A DNA stretch of 64,000 nucleotides, from contig CAYYPK010000019.1 in assembly GCA_964473525.1 (NCBI GenBank), forward strand, positions 1 to 64,000, given 5' to 3'. Below are positions 1 to 8,925 of the stretch, one piece after another; position 1 is the stretch's first letter; every line of letters begins with the position of its first letter. The notes below the pieces were generated by a model. That model searched no databases. It was not told where the DNA came from and saw nothing but the letters and a program-made list of their open reading frames with translations. Both the position numbers and the translations under genes were made by a program. This DNA comes from GCA-2687025 sp964473525 (GTDB lineage: Bacteria > Poribacteria > WGA-4E > GCA-2687025).

Positions 1-65
1 GATCTCAAAGGAAAACGAGTTTTTGTTGGTCCTCCACGAGGCGGCGCGTCGCCGTGCTCGGAGCG

Positions 66-95
66 TTGTGGGGTCGCATTCCGAAGGCGTATACT
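66..95 (+). promoter_or_regulatory. Candidate sigma-70-type promoter upstream of the cupin gene
   Basis: TTGTGG at 66-71 and TATACT at 90-95 are separated by 18 nt. The -10 box matches 5 of 6 consensus positions. It lies about 50 nt before the cupin start and before a GGAGG ribosome site at 132-136. The core CGTATACTCGG recurs upstream of the gene at 61423 (near 61368) and, with one change, near 59229. Confidence 0.35.
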
Positions 96-146
96 CGGCT
101 TGGAGCAGGCGCGACGACAGACTAGCGTTCACGGAGGCAAGCACGC

Positions 147-509
147 GTGGCAGCCACGATTACGCACGCAGATAGCGCCGACGGCCCCGAGTTCGATTGG
201 GGGGCCATCCGCTGGCTCTGTAGCAGCGAGATCGACGCGGACGCCGAGATGACCTTCGGGATCGTTTTCATCAATCCAGGTGAGGCGAACCCGCGCCACA
301 TGCACCCCAACTGCGAAGAGATCATCTACCTGCTGAGCGGCAGATGCGATCACCAGTTGGGGGAGGAATGGCACGCCCTGGAGGCGGGGATGATGCTCCG
401 TATTCCACAGGGCGTCGATCACTGCGCCCGCAACACCGGCTGGGAAGCGGTGCGCATGATCATCGCCTATTCGTCGCCAGACCGTGAGACGATCTTCTAC
501 GACGACTGA
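147..509 (+). CDS. Small single-domain cupin protein
   Basis: 120 aa, GTG start with GGAGG ten bases upstream. It is a one-domain cupin: the GEANPRHMHPNCEEIIYLL stretch near residue 50 carries the His/His/Glu metal ligands of cupin motif 1, and the later IPQGVDHCARN segment supplies the motif 2 His. Such proteins bind a divalent metal in a small beta-barrel and act as isomerases, dioxygenases or sugar-binding proteins; the substrate cannot be read here. Its stop overlaps the start of the FliK-like gene (TGATG), so the two may be co-translated, although a functional link between a cupin and a flagellar-type protein is not obvious. No signal peptide is seen, so it should be cytoplasmic. Confidence 0.85.
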   Translation: MAATITHADSADGPEFDWGAIRWLCSSEIDADAEMTFGIVFINPGEANPRHMHPNCEEIIYLLSGRCDHQLGEEWHALEAGMMLRIPQGVDHCARNTGWEAVRMIIAYSSPDRETIFYDD

Positions 510-1858
510 TGATGGAGGCGCGTGGCATGCGGTCAGGGCGCGTCGGCGCTGGCCCCGAGGTAGCGCAGGCTGCGAAGGCGAGCGGCCCTCAGCTTCTCAT
601 CTCGGCGCGTAGCGCAGCCGAGTTCCGCAGTGGGTTGGATGTTGGGCATGTGCTGAACGGTAAGGTGCTCCAGGTCTTCGATCAGGACACCGCCCTGGTG
701 CAGTTCCGCGGCTACAACCTCGTCACGCAGTCCAGCACACCCCTGCACGCGGGCGCTGACATCCACGCCGAGATCACGAATCTGGGCGAGCCCATCACGA
801 TGAAGATGCTCCCCATGGGTGGTGGGCTGGACCACTCCGCCAGCCTCCTGGAGCGCCTCGGCCTGCCTGTCACGCGCGCGAATATCGAAGTAATCGCCCT
901 CATGTCCCGAGCGGGAATGCCGCTCACCGCGGACAACGTGCAGGGGATGTTCCAGCAGTTGGCGGCGCTGCCCAACGCACCCGGCGTTCCCGCCGCGCTC
1001 GTGCTCGCCCACCTGCTGGACGTGCCGGTATCTCCTGCGTCGCTGCAGGCGATACACGCTTTGACCGAAGCGCAGCCTCAGTTGGGCGCGCGCATCGCGG
1101 ACATGTCCGGCCAGATCGCGCGCGCACAGGCGCAACTGCCGTCTCCGAACGCCAGCCTGGAGGCCCTCGCGCAAGCTATCCAGGATCTACCAGCCCGACC
1201 CGGCGACGGAATGACCGCCGAGAGCGTGCGGCAGATGCTACAGAGCGTGGGCGTCGGGTATGAACGAGCGGTGGCGGAAGGCGCGGCCGCGGATCTCGGC
1301 CTCAAGGGGCTTCTCATCGGAGCGCGGGCAGAACTGGCCCAACAGATCATGTTAGCGGACCAGCAGGCTAGAGGCGCGGGCGCCCTCGTCGCCCTAGGGA
1401 ACAACATCGAGGGACTGCTCAACCAACTCGACGCGTATCAGATCCTCGCGCGTATCCCATCGCTGAACCTGCCCCACCTCTACCTACAGATTCCCTACTG
1501 GCTCCCCTTCGTGAAGGATCCGCTGACCCTGACCGTCAAGGGGCGCAAGGACGAAGCTACGGGCGACATGGACCCCGACAACACGGAAATCGAGTTTTCC
1601 GTACGCACGCGGCGATGGGGCGTCGTTCACGCGCGACTCGTAATCCGCGACGGCCGCATCCGAGGGGCGATCGAAGCCGAGACGCCCGAGGCGCGCGACA
1701 CGATACAGCCGCAGCTGGCTGCGCTCATCGGACGCTTGGAGCGGCTGGGCTACACGGTGACGCAGATGCAGGCTCTCGTCGCACAGATTGCCGACATGGA
1801 CGAGCCGGTTCTCCCGCGGCTGGACGTACGCGAACTGCTAGTGGACATGGAGGTCTAG
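509..1858 (+). CDS. FliK-like hook-length-control-domain protein (YlqG-type)
   Basis: 449 aa. The last 120 residues or so look like the Flg_hook (FliK C-terminal) domain: LHLQIPYW-like opening (here LYLQIPYWLPF), a charged strand with IEFSVRTRRWGVVHARLVIR, then an amphipathic helix ending in LERLGYTVTQM. The first 300 residues are Ala/Gln/Leu-rich and low in complexity, as in FliK linkers. It is followed directly by an FlhB C-terminal-like gene, an arrangement like ylqG-ylqH of Bacillus, where the pair sits outside the flagellar operons. No other flagellar gene is visible in the window. The role is therefore uncertain: a remnant or orphan secretion-length regulator, or a repurposed pair. The ATG at 509 shares its A with the preceding stop codon; an in-frame ATG follows at once. 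Confidence 0.65.
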   Translation: MMEARGMRSGRVGAGPEVAQAAKASGPQLLISARSAAEFRSGLDVGHVLNGKVLQVFDQDTALVQFRGYNLVTQSSTPLHAGADIHAEITNLGEPITMKMLPMGGGLDHSASLLERLGLPVTRANIEVIALMSRAGMPLTADNVQGMFQQLAALPNAPGVPAALVLAHLLDVPVSPASLQAIHALTEAQPQLGARIADMSGQIARAQAQLPSPNASLEALAQAIQDLPARPGDGMTAESVRQMLQSVGVGYERAVAEGAAADLGLKGLLIGARAELAQQIMLADQQARGAGALVALGNNIEGLLNQLDAYQILARIPSLNLPHLYLQIPYWLPFVKDPLTLTVKGRKDEATGDMDPDNTEIEFSVRTRRWGVVHARLVIRDGRIRGAIEAETPEARDTIQPQLAALIGRLERLGYTVTQMQALVAQIADMDEPVLPRLDVRELLVDMEV

Positions 1859-1860
1859 CC

Positions 1861-2190
1861 GTGCGCCACTGGAACCGTCGAGCGTCACGGGCGTTCGGGT
1901 ACCTGACACAGCCTTCGCGGCTGCCGCGCGTGGTTCGCGTCGAGCGCCCCGCCACGCCGCCCGAGGAGGGCGGGGAGCGCCCGTCCGACCGCGTCCTCAG
2001 GGTCATTGAGAGCGAAGGCTGGGAGGCGCACAGCGACGCCACGCTCATCGACTTCCTCGCCACGCTAGACGTCGACGGACAGGTGCCCGAGAAGCTACAA
2101 GGTCTCATCGCGGAGATGCTGCACTTCTGCTACGGTCTCGACGCGGACGAGGCCGACCCTACTCCAGAACCGACACCTACGAACGCGTAG
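1861..2190 (+). CDS. Small FlhB C-terminal-domain-like protein (YlqH-type)
   Basis: 109 aa, GTG start chosen because GGAGG lies eight bases upstream (1849-1853) and the FliK-like gene ends two bases before. The core resembles the FlhB/EscU cytoplasmic domain: AFGYLTQPSRLPRVV (compare the ALRYDPEKMPAPRVVAKG type), then RVLRVIESEGWEAHSDATL (compare IRELAEEHGIPIVEDPPL), then LDVDGQVPEKLQGLIAEML (compare LDLGQEIPEELYEAVAEVL). The membrane part of FlhB and the NPTH autocleavage site are absent, as in the stand-alone YlqH family. A proline/threonine tail follows. Together with its neighbour it forms an orphan flagellar-type pair. The assignment rests on pattern similarity only. Confidence 0.65.
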   Translation: MRHWNRRASRAFGYLTQPSRLPRVVRVERPATPPEEGGERPSDRVLRVIESEGWEAHSDATLIDFLATLDVDGQVPEKLQGLIAEMLHFCYGLDADEADPTPEPTPTNA

Positions 2191-2229
2191 CCGGCCCCTC
2201 GCCGGGCGCCGGATGGAAGGCAGACACCG

Positions 2230-2775
2230 ATGGCATCCGACTGGATCGAACTCTTCAACGGCGTGGACCTTACAGGATGGACGCCGCGCACGGCAGATCG
2301 TGAGCCGCGACCGCACAACTGGTCCGTGGAAGACGGCGTGCTCCGAACCGCGGGCAAGGGGCTCGACCTGCTCACCGAGGACGAATTCGGCGACTTCGAG
2401 CTGCACATCGAGTACAACATGTTCCCCGGTAGCAACAGCGGCATCTATCTGCGTGGCCGCTACGAGATACAGATGCTCGACAGCTACGGGAAGACTGACG
2501 ATCGCGCCTCGGAGAACGGGTCGCTGTACCTCGTGAAGAAGCCCGACGTCGAGGTGACGAAGCCTGCCGGTGAGTGGCAAACGCTGGAGGTGACGCTGGT
2601 CGGCCTCAGCCTGACGGCTTCGCTCAATGGGCACGTCATCCACGACGGCGTACAGATTGAGGGCCCGACCGGGTCGAATTGGGTCGCCAAGGACAACGCG
2701 CCGCGTGGCCCGCACTTCCTTCAGGGCGACCACAGCGCGGCGCTCTTCCGCAACATCCGCATCCGCAACCTATAG
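2230..2775 (+). CDS. DUF1080 (3-keto-disaccharide hydrolase) domain protein
   Basis: 181 aa, a single PF06439-type concanavalin-like domain. Visible hallmarks are the opening WIELFNGVDLTGW, WSVEDGVLRT, the strand FGDFELHIEYNMFPGSNSGIY, YEIQMLDSYG, and the closing LFRNIRIRNL. Members of this family hydrolyse 3-keto-glycosides or act as carbohydrate-binding domains. No signal peptide is present, which is unusual because many homologues are secreted. The start is preceded by GGAAGG. The 3' end overlaps the convergent metallo-hydrolase gene by six bases. Confidence 0.85.
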   Translation: MASDWIELFNGVDLTGWTPRTADREPRPHNWSVEDGVLRTAGKGLDLLTEDEFGDFELHIEYNMFPGSNSGIYLRGRYEIQMLDSYGKTDDRASENGSLYLVKKPDVEVTKPAGEWQTLEVTLVGLSLTASLNGHVIHDGVQIEGPTGSNWVAKDNAPRGPHFLQGDHSAALFRNIRIRNL

Positions 2776-3570
2776 GTCGGCAGGGTACACAATGTGCGAG
2801 TTGTGCGGGATGACGACGGGTTGCGGCCCCTCGTCCGGGAACTGCGCCGACCACTCGTTGGGGTCGTAGTCCCGCGTCACGAAGCACTGGTAGTGCGCGG
2901 GCGCGACGTGCGTTAACCCTATGCCCAGCGCCATGTCGACAGCTCCGTCGAAGAACGGGAACTCGCCCTCCGTCGGATGGTTGGTCAAGAAGCCGATGTC
3001 CGGCTCGAGATCGGCAACCGCCCCTACGAGCGACTCGTGGTCGCCGAAGGTGTTGATAGGGTCGCCAGAGATGTACACGGACACGCCGTCGGCTTCGACG
3101 ACGAAGCCGAGATGCGTGACGTCGGGTGGGCCGATGTCGGCGTCTGGATCGCCGTTGGGTGGCTTGGCGTACACCGTGTGCGCCTTCATCGTACCCATCG
3201 CAGCGGTGTCGCCGGCCTCCACAACCTGCGTGTGCGCCTCGTCCACGCCGGTCTCCGCGAGAACCTGCGCGATGCTCTCTTCTGGGCCGATGACACGCAC
3301 GCCGGGGAACGCGGCTCGGATGCGCTCGATGGACTCGGAGCAGGTATGATCGCCATGCGCGTGCGTCAGGAGGATATAGTCCGTCCGCAGCGTCGACTCG
3401 TCGAGAGGCGGGTCGGCGTGGATGTACCGATCTCCGGGCCGCTTGCGCGGATAGTACGGATCGACCTGCACGACAGAGCCGCCGGAGTCCTTCAACGCGA
3501 ACGTGCTCTGCTCGAACCAGTGGATCGCGATGTTCCCCGCGGGAACGTCCGTATTCGTCAGCGCGTGCAT
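2770..3570 (-). CDS. MBL-fold metal-dependent hydrolase (UlaG-like)
   Basis: 266 aa from the ATG at 3570, chosen because AAGGAG sits just upstream; in-frame starts at 3591, 3603 and 3675 lack such a site. The metal motif THAHGDH (H70, H72, D74, H75) identifies the metallo-beta-lactamase fold, and HWFEQSTFALKDSGGSVVQVDPYY near the N terminus is typical of the UlaG/RomA branch of L-ascorbate-6-phosphate lactonase-like hydrolases. Later metal ligands are probably the Asp in VYISGDPI and a His in the C-terminal half. Substrate unknown. It is divergent from the amidohydrolase gene, with about 120 bp between the starts. Confidence 0.8.
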   Translation of the reverse strand: MHALTNTDVPAGNIAIHWFEQSTFALKDSGGSVVQVDPYYPRKRPGDRYIHADPPLDESTLRTDYILLTHAHGDHTCSESIERIRAAFPGVRVIGPEESIAQVLAETGVDEAHTQVVEAGDTAAMGTMKAHTVYAKPPNGDPDADIGPPDVTHLGFVVEADGVSVYISGDPINTFGDHESLVGAVADLEPDIGFLTNHPTEGEFPFFDGAVDMALGIGLTHVAPAHYQCFVTRDYDPNEWSAQFPDEGPQPVVIPHNSHIVYPADL

Positions 3571-3689
3571 GGCTGCTCCTTGGCCAGACATCTCGACTCC
3601 CATCGCCGCCCCTATTATGGTGTAGTGTGGCCCCGAACGCACGCCGCAATCCCAGACTCGTCGACAACAACGCACAGCCGGAGCCCGCG

Positions 3690-4532
3690 ATGATCATCGA
3701 CACGCACACGCACTACTACGACCCCACCCGTGCCGAAGGCGTTCCCTGGCCGGACCCCAACGACGATGTCCTGTACCGCCGCGTGCTGCCTGACGACTTC
3801 AAGGCGCTTGCGGTTCCCGAAGGCGTTGTCGGCACGGTCGTCGTGGAGGCGAGCCCGTGGGTCGAAGACAACCAGTGGATTCTCGATCTCGCGGCAGACG
3901 AGCCGTTCATCGTTGGCTTCGTCGGGAACCTCGACATTAGCGCCGAAGAGTTCAACGAGCGCCTTGATCGGTTCGCCGCTAACCCACTTTACCGAGGGAT
4001 CCGTTCCCACGCCTCGAAGCTCGCGGACGCGACATCGAACGGCGCCATGGCGCCGCTGCACGCTCTTGCCGAGCGCGACCTGCAACTGGACCTGTTGCTG
4101 AGACCCGAAGACCTGTCCGTGGTGGCTTCCGTCGCGGCGGAAGCGCCTGACCTGCGCATCGTGCTGGACCACCTGGCGGGCGTGCGTATCGACGGCGGGG
4201 CGCCTAACCCTGACTGGCTAGCAGGACTTCGCGCTGTCGGGGAGCGCGAGAACGTGTATATGAAGGTCTCCGCGCTGGTCGAGTCGTCGGACGACACGCC
4301 CGCGCCGGACGATCTGGCCTACTACGCGCCGACGCTCGATGCCATCTGGGAGGCGTTCGGCGAGGATCGCGTCATCTACGGCAGCAATTGGCCGGTGTCC
4401 GAGCGGTACGCCCCTTACGCGAAGGTGCAGCGCATCGTGAACGAGTACTTCACCGGCAAGGGCGACGAGGCGCGAACCAAGTACTTCCGCGACAACGCGA
4501 AGACCGCGTACAAGTGGCTGGACCGCTCGTAG
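3690..4532 (+). CDS. Amidohydrolase-2 family TIM-barrel hydrolase
   Basis: 280 aa. ATG at 3690 has CCGGAG upstream; a GTG at 3627 would add 21 unconserved-looking residues. The N-terminal MIIDTHTHYYDP carries the HxH metal/active-site pair, and VIYGSNWPV near the C terminus is the characteristic final motif of COG3618/PF04909 enzymes (GSDWPV or GSNFPV in relatives). These hydrolyse lactones or decarboxylate aromatic acids, L-fuconolactonase being the best-known sugar enzyme. The middle reads as alternating strands and helices. Cytoplasmic. Substrate unknown; a sugar lactone is the simplest guess. Confidence 0.8.
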   Translation: MIIDTHTHYYDPTRAEGVPWPDPNDDVLYRRVLPDDFKALAVPEGVVGTVVVEASPWVEDNQWILDLAADEPFIVGFVGNLDISAEEFNERLDRFAANPLYRGIRSHASKLADATSNGAMAPLHALAERDLQLDLLLRPEDLSVVASVAAEAPDLRIVLDHLAGVRIDGGAPNPDWLAGLRAVGERENVYMKVSALVESSDDTPAPDDLAYYAPTLDAIWEAFGEDRVIYGSNWPVSERYAPYAKVQRIVNEYFTGKGDEARTKYFRDNAKTAYKWLDRS

Positions 4533-4598
4533 CCGCGACGCTCTGGCGAGTCGTCGCGCTGTGGTACAATACCCGTGGGTAGCAAGGAACACCACGGC

Positions 4599-5840
4599 AT
4601 GGCCGTCACGGGCAAGAACATCGTCCTCGGAGTCACCGGGAGCATCGCCGCGTACAAGGCGGCGGACATCGCGGGCGGACTGCGCAAGGCAGGCGCCGAT
4701 GTGCGCGTCGTGCTCACGGATTCCGCCACACGGTTCGTGACTCCGACGACGCTGGCTACCATCTCGCGCAACCCGGTGCACCAAGATCAGTTCGACGACG
4801 CCCGCTGGGAGCCCGGTCACACCGCCCTGGCGGACGAGGCGGACCTGTTCGTGATCGCCCCGGCGACGGCCAACATCATCGCGAAGATGGCGCACGGCAT
4901 CGCCGACGACCTTCTGTCGACGCTGCTTGTGGCGGCGCGGTGCCCCACACTCATCGCTCCGGCGATGAACGTCCATATGTACGAGAGCGCCGTCGTTCAG
5001 GAGAACCTGCACAAGCTGCGTGACAGGGGTGTCTTCGTCGCGGATCCCGAGTACGGGATGCTCGCCTGCGGGTACGAGGGACAGGGCCGCCTCCGCTCCG
5101 TTGACGTGCTCCTGGCCGACGTGAACGCGATGGCGGACGCCTCGACCTATTCGGCCGGGGGCGTGCATGCCGCTGGCGACATGCAGGCGCTCCGCGTCGT
5201 CGTGACTGCCGGCCCGACGCGCGAGGCCCTGGACCCGGTTCGCTTCATCAGCAACCGAAGCACCGGCAAGATGGGGTACGCCGTCGCCACCGAGGCCGCA
5301 GCGCGAGGCGCGCACGTGACACTGGTCAGTGGCCCCACGCACCTGGCGGTTCCCGCCGGCGTCGAACGAGTGGACGTGCAATCCGCCCGGGACATGCGCG
5401 ACGCAGCAATGCAGGCGTTCGAGAGCGCCGATGTCGCCGTCCTGTCCGCTGCCGTCGCCGACTACGAGGCCGCCGAGATAGCCGATCGCAAGATCAAGAA
5501 GGGCGAAGGCGCGCTGACGCTGACCCTCCGCAGAACGCCCGACATCGCCGCCGAGATGGGCGACCGTAAGGGCGACCGTTTCATCGTCGCGTTCGCCGCC
5601 GAGACGGAAAACGCGCTGGCGAACGCGCGCGAGAAGCTTCGGAGGAAGAACGCGGACCTCATCGTTGTGAACGACATCACGCAGCCAGGCGCCGGATTTG
5701 GGGTAGACACGAACCTCGTGACGATTCTCGCCGACGACGGGGCCACGGAGGCGCTTCCGCTGTTGAGCAAGCGTGAGGTGGCCGCTCGCATCCTGGACGC
5801 CGTCCACGCAAGACGCGCCGCCGTCGAGGCAGGAGCGTGA
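4599..5840 (+). CDS. coaBC: Bifunctional phosphopantothenoylcysteine decarboxylase / phosphopantothenate-cysteine ligase
   Basis: 413 aa. The CoaC half has GVTGSIAAYKAADIAGGL (flavin phosphate-binding start), the catalytic His at about residue 74 in EPGHTALADEADL, the PAMNVHMYE motif near residue 121, and LACGYEGQGRL with the active-site Cys. The CoaB half begins near residue 195 (VVTAGPTREALDPVRF) and has ISNRSTGKMGYAVA. The enzyme makes 4-phosphopantetheine from phosphopantothenate and cysteine for coenzyme A. ATG at 4599 has AAGGAA upstream. A TACAAT at 4565-4570 could be a -10 box. Its stop overlaps the GTG of the next gene. Confidence 0.95.
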   Translation: MAVTGKNIVLGVTGSIAAYKAADIAGGLRKAGADVRVVLTDSATRFVTPTTLATISRNPVHQDQFDDARWEPGHTALADEADLFVIAPATANIIAKMAHGIADDLLSTLLVAARCPTLIAPAMNVHMYESAVVQENLHKLRDRGVFVADPEYGMLACGYEGQGRLRSVDVLLADVNAMADASTYSAGGVHAAGDMQALRVVVTAGPTREALDPVRFISNRSTGKMGYAVATEAAARGAHVTLVSGPTHLAVPAGVERVDVQSARDMRDAAMQAFESADVAVLSAAVADYEAAEIADRKIKKGEGALTLTLRRTPDIAAEMGDRKGDRFIVAFAAETENALANAREKLRRKNADLIVVNDITQPGAGFGVDTNLVTILADDGATEALPLLSKREVAARILDAVHARRAAVEAGA

Positions 5841-8071
5841 GGGAACCATCGCGCTTCCGCAAATCCCTGATGTGCGCGTTGGCGCTCGCCGCGCTGGGCG
5901 CTCTCCTGACCGGCTGCGACGACGCGGCCAACCCGCCACGCACGACCGCGCCACCTGGCGAGGCCGCCAAGGCGTCGGGAGCCGCTTCTCCCGTGGTCGT
6001 GCCAACCGTACCGCCTGGCCCGGGCGACTGGCCGTTCCACCTGCATGACTTGCCGAAGTCGGGGTCTTCGCCTGACACGGACCTACAGCCGCCGCTGGCT
6101 CTCGGCTGGAAGTTCACCACCGCTGGCGGCATCGTCGGCGGGCCGATCGTCGCTGCGGACACGGTATTCGTGGGATCGCGGGACGGACGGCTATACGCCC
6201 TCGAGGCGGATCGCTGGGGCGAGCGGTGGCGCTTCAAAGCCGCAGGCGAGTTGCACTCCTCGCCCGCGTACGCCGACGGCGTGGTCGTGTTCACGGACAC
6301 CAAGGGCAAGCTCTACGGCGTGCACGGCGGCACCGGCGAGAAGCTCTGGGAGCGCACGCTCGGTAGCGTCACCAGCTCCGCTCCGGTGTACGCCAATGGC
6401 TCCGTGTGGCTGGGCATGCACCCGAACTCGCTGGTGGCATTCGCCCGAGCCGACGGCGCGAGAGTCGCGACAGCGCGGTCGCGACAAACCATTGGCGGCG
6501 TTGCCTATGCCACCGCGAACGGAGTCTTACAGCCTGAGCAACCCGTGACGGCGTCAATTCCCGACCTGCCAGACGGCCCGGCTACGCGTAGCGCGCCCGT
6601 GCGCGCTGGAGGGTCCACGTACGTCGGCTACCAGGACGGCTCGCTACGGGCGTTCGACGCTTCCGGCGCCGAGATATGGGCGACGAGCCTGCCGGCGGCC
6701 ATCGAGGGCGTTCCCGCCATCGCCAACGGGAAGCTGTACGTTCCCTGTGTCGACGGCGCGCTCTATGTTTTCGTGAACGAGGCCGCGGCTCCAATCAGGC
6801 GACCTGACCGTGAGATGGCCACGGTGGTCGAGTCGGAAGCCAGGACGTACACGGCGCCGGAGATGGCGACGACGTTGGGCGTCGTCCTAAACGACGGTGT
6901 CGAGGTAGCTCTGCTGGAGCGCCGCGATGGCTGGGCGCGCGTCGAGTTGCCCAACGGTGACCCGGTGTGGCTCGCCCCAGGCACGTGGGCGGCGCTATCC
7001 GACTCCGCCAGATCTGCCCCGTTTCGCGAGAATCGCGCGGCGGCCACCGTCGAACAGACGATCGACCTACCCACGGGCGCGGAGAAGCCGTTGTGGTCGC
7101 CGGACGGGTCGACCATCGCCTTCCTGCTCCGACGCGACCTCGGGGGCCAGTTCTGGCAGGCTCAGGGCTTGTGGCTATACGACCTGGACGCTCGACACAC
7201 GCGGTCCATCGCCCACGGGCGGTTCTTCAACCCACACCTGTCGTGGTCCCTCGACGGCCAGTGGGTCGCGTTTGAGCGCTACGAGGGGGACATTCCAGTG
7301 GTGGAGATAGCGGGCGCCGACACCCCCGCGCCGAAGCTCATCGCCGAGGGTACTGCCCCTGCGTGGTCGCCGAAGGCGCATCAGTTGACGTTCTTCCAGC
7401 CCGCCGCCGACATCGAGGGACTGTGGCGCATCAACAGCAACGGCGCGGGAGCGGAGCTTCTCCTACAACTGCCGATCGAAGGCTACCTCGACGCGTATCG
7501 TCCCATGCGTCCCGCGGCGTGGACGCCGTCGGGCGACCGTGTCGCCGTAGGCGCCGACGCGCGGCACTACGAAGACGGGGTTGCCCGCCTCATCGTGAGG
7601 GCATCCTCCGGCGACTCCGAGGAGACGGTCATCGGCACGCCGTCCAAGCAATTCCGCGGCTTGTCCTGGTCGCCTGACGGGACGAAGCTGGTCTGCGTGC
7701 TCATCGGGAGTGTGGGAAAGAGCTCAGCGGACCCGCTGGATCAGCGCGTCGTCGTCTACTGGCCGGACTCCTCGCGGGCGCCGGTAAGCGCCTCGCATGC
7801 GCTGGCGACATGGGTCGGCGACGACCATCTGACGTATGTGGAGCTGCCTGCGGCGGCGGGCGCGCCGTCTCGCGTGTGGCTCATGAACGTCCTCACACAG
7901 CAACGGACGCTCCTCCTGTACGCCTCTGAACCGGTCACGTCGATGGCGTGGGTCAGCGAGCGCCAGAGGCTCTGCGTGTGGTCCACATCCGATTACGTGC
8001 GCGATGGCAAGTTCCAGCCCGCTCGCACGCGCGGCTGGCTCGTGCAGCTCGACAACCTGCCCACCAACTAG
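5837..8071 (+). CDS. Lipoprotein with PQQ-type propeller, SH3-like module and TolB/WD40-type propeller
   Basis: 744 aa. A short signal ends in the lipobox ALLTGC (Cys near residue 28), so it should be a lipid-anchored envelope protein. Residues about 70-300 carry PQQ/quinoprotein-like blades (DTVFVGSRDGRLYALEAD, KGKLYGVHGGTGEKLWER, YVGYQDGSLRAFDASGAEIW). Residues about 320-395 resemble a bacterial SH3 domain. Residues about 410-744 are TolB-type blades (LWSPDGSTIAFLL, LSWSLDGQWVAFER, LSWSPDGTKLVCVL). GTG at 5837 overlaps the coaBC stop and AGGAG lies immediately before it, closer than ideal. The function is unknown; two propellers suggest a protein-interaction or ligand-sensing scaffold such as a BamB- or TolB-like part. 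It converges with the dioxygenase gene, overlapping by four bases. Confidence 0.8.
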   Translation: MREPSRFRKSLMCALALAALGALLTGCDDAANPPRTTAPPGEAAKASGAASPVVVPTVPPGPGDWPFHLHDLPKSGSSPDTDLQPPLALGWKFTTAGGIVGGPIVAADTVFVGSRDGRLYALEADRWGERWRFKAAGELHSSPAYADGVVVFTDTKGKLYGVHGGTGEKLWERTLGSVTSSAPVYANGSVWLGMHPNSLVAFARADGARVATARSRQTIGGVAYATANGVLQPEQPVTASIPDLPDGPATRSAPVRAGGSTYVGYQDGSLRAFDASGAEIWATSLPAAIEGVPAIANGKLYVPCVDGALYVFVNEAAAPIRRPDREMATVVESEARTYTAPEMATTLGVVLNDGVEVALLERRDGWARVELPNGDPVWLAPGTWAALSDSARSAPFRENRAAATVEQTIDLPTGAEKPLWSPDGSTIAFLLRRDLGGQFWQAQGLWLYDLDARHTRSIAHGRFFNPHLSWSLDGQWVAFERYEGDIPVVEIAGADTPAPKLIAEGTAPAWSPKAHQLTFFQPAADIEGLWRINSNGAGAELLLQLPIEGYLDAYRPMRPAAWTPSGDRVAVGADARHYEDGVARLIVRASSGDSEETVIGTPSKQFRGLSWSPDGTKLVCVLIGSVGKSSADPLDQRVVVYWPDSSRAPVSASHALATWVGDDHLTYVELPAAAGAPSRVWLMNVLTQQRTLLLYASEPVTSMAWVSERQRLCVWSTSDYVRDGKFQPARTRGWLVQLDNLPTN

Positions 8072-8925
8072 CTACTTATCTCCGGCCGCAGCTCAGGCCC
8101 CGGAGTGCGGTTCCACGGCAGCGGCTCCACGTCTCCGTCGTATGTGGGCACGAGCGCGGCGATGCGGGCACGCGCCGTGTCGGGCCAGGCGTCCCGTTGC
8201 GGATTCGGACGCGCCAGAGCGGCGCGCATGGGCTCGGGCAGATCGCCGTACAGTGGGTGGTACCACAGTGTGATTACGGTGCGGCGCTTGTCGGAGTTGT
8301 TGCCGTGCGCCGCGTGCAGCAACCGGGAATCACCGATCACGAGGTCGCCAGCCTTCACGCACAGGTCTATCTCTCCTTCCGCGCGGGCGTAGGCGGGGTG
8401 GTTCATGTCGTCCGCTCGCCGAAGGTCGTCCGTGTGCGCGTCCGGCACGGCGTCGTGCAGCGGATGTCTGACGACGTGCGAACCGGGCACGACGCGCAGG
8501 CAGCCGTTCTCGGGAGTGGTGTCCACGAGGTAGTACATCAGGAAGAACTGCTGCGGCGCCTGCGTGTAGCTGTGTGGAGACTCCCACCCCCACCAGTCCT
8601 GATGCCAGAACAGCGGCGGCCCGCCGGGCGGCTTGCTGATAATGAAGCCACTCGACCACGCCGGGCGCGCGAAGCCAAGATCGCTCAGCGCGCGGAGAGC
8701 CGGGGCATGCGCCACGAGTTCCGCGAAGAACGGATCCTCGTAGACGCTGATCATGCTACCCGTGCTGCGTTGGGCTTCCCGGTGCTCGGGCGGCAGAGCA
8801 TTGAGGGCGGCGTCGCAGGCATCCGTCACACGTTGCAGCATCGCCGCGGACAACACGTCCGGGGCCACGACGTATCCCTGTTCGAGCAACTGCCGGCGCC
8901 GTTCGTCTCCGATAGGTGCGCTCAT
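8068..8925 (-). CDS. Phytanoyl-CoA dioxygenase (PhyH) family protein
   Basis: 285 aa with GAGG just upstream of the ATG. Fe(II)/2-oxoglutarate dioxygenase signature: FWHQDWW (H108, D110), the typical CLRVVPGSHVVRHPLH segment after the iron motif, and the distal His in SRLLHAAHGN (about H204), followed by an Arg-rich RRTVITLWYH that would bind 2-oxoglutarate. Family members hydroxylate lipids, ectoine or small secondary metabolites; the substrate is not predictable. Cytoplasmic. PhyH genes are strikingly amplified in poribacterial genomes, which fits the taxonomic guess but does not prove it. Confidence 0.88.
   Translation of the reverse strand: MSAPIGDERRRQLLEQGYVVAPDVLSAAMLQRVTDACDAALNALPPEHREAQRSTGSMISVYEDPFFAELVAHAPALRALSDLGFARPAWSSGFIISKPPGGPPLFWHQDWWGWESPHSYTQAPQQFFLMYYLVDTTPENGCLRVVPGSHVVRHPLHDAVPDAHTDDLRRADDMNHPAYARAEGEIDLCVKAGDLVIGDSRLLHAAHGNNSDKRRTVITLWYHPLYGDLPEPMRAALARPNPQRDAWPDTARARIAALVPTYDGDVEPLPWNRTPGPELRPEISS

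Noticed and set aside
4218..6005. 595-codon open frame on the minus strand opposite coaBC
   Set aside because: Shadow of coaBC and its neighbours; no ribosome site or recognisable domain.
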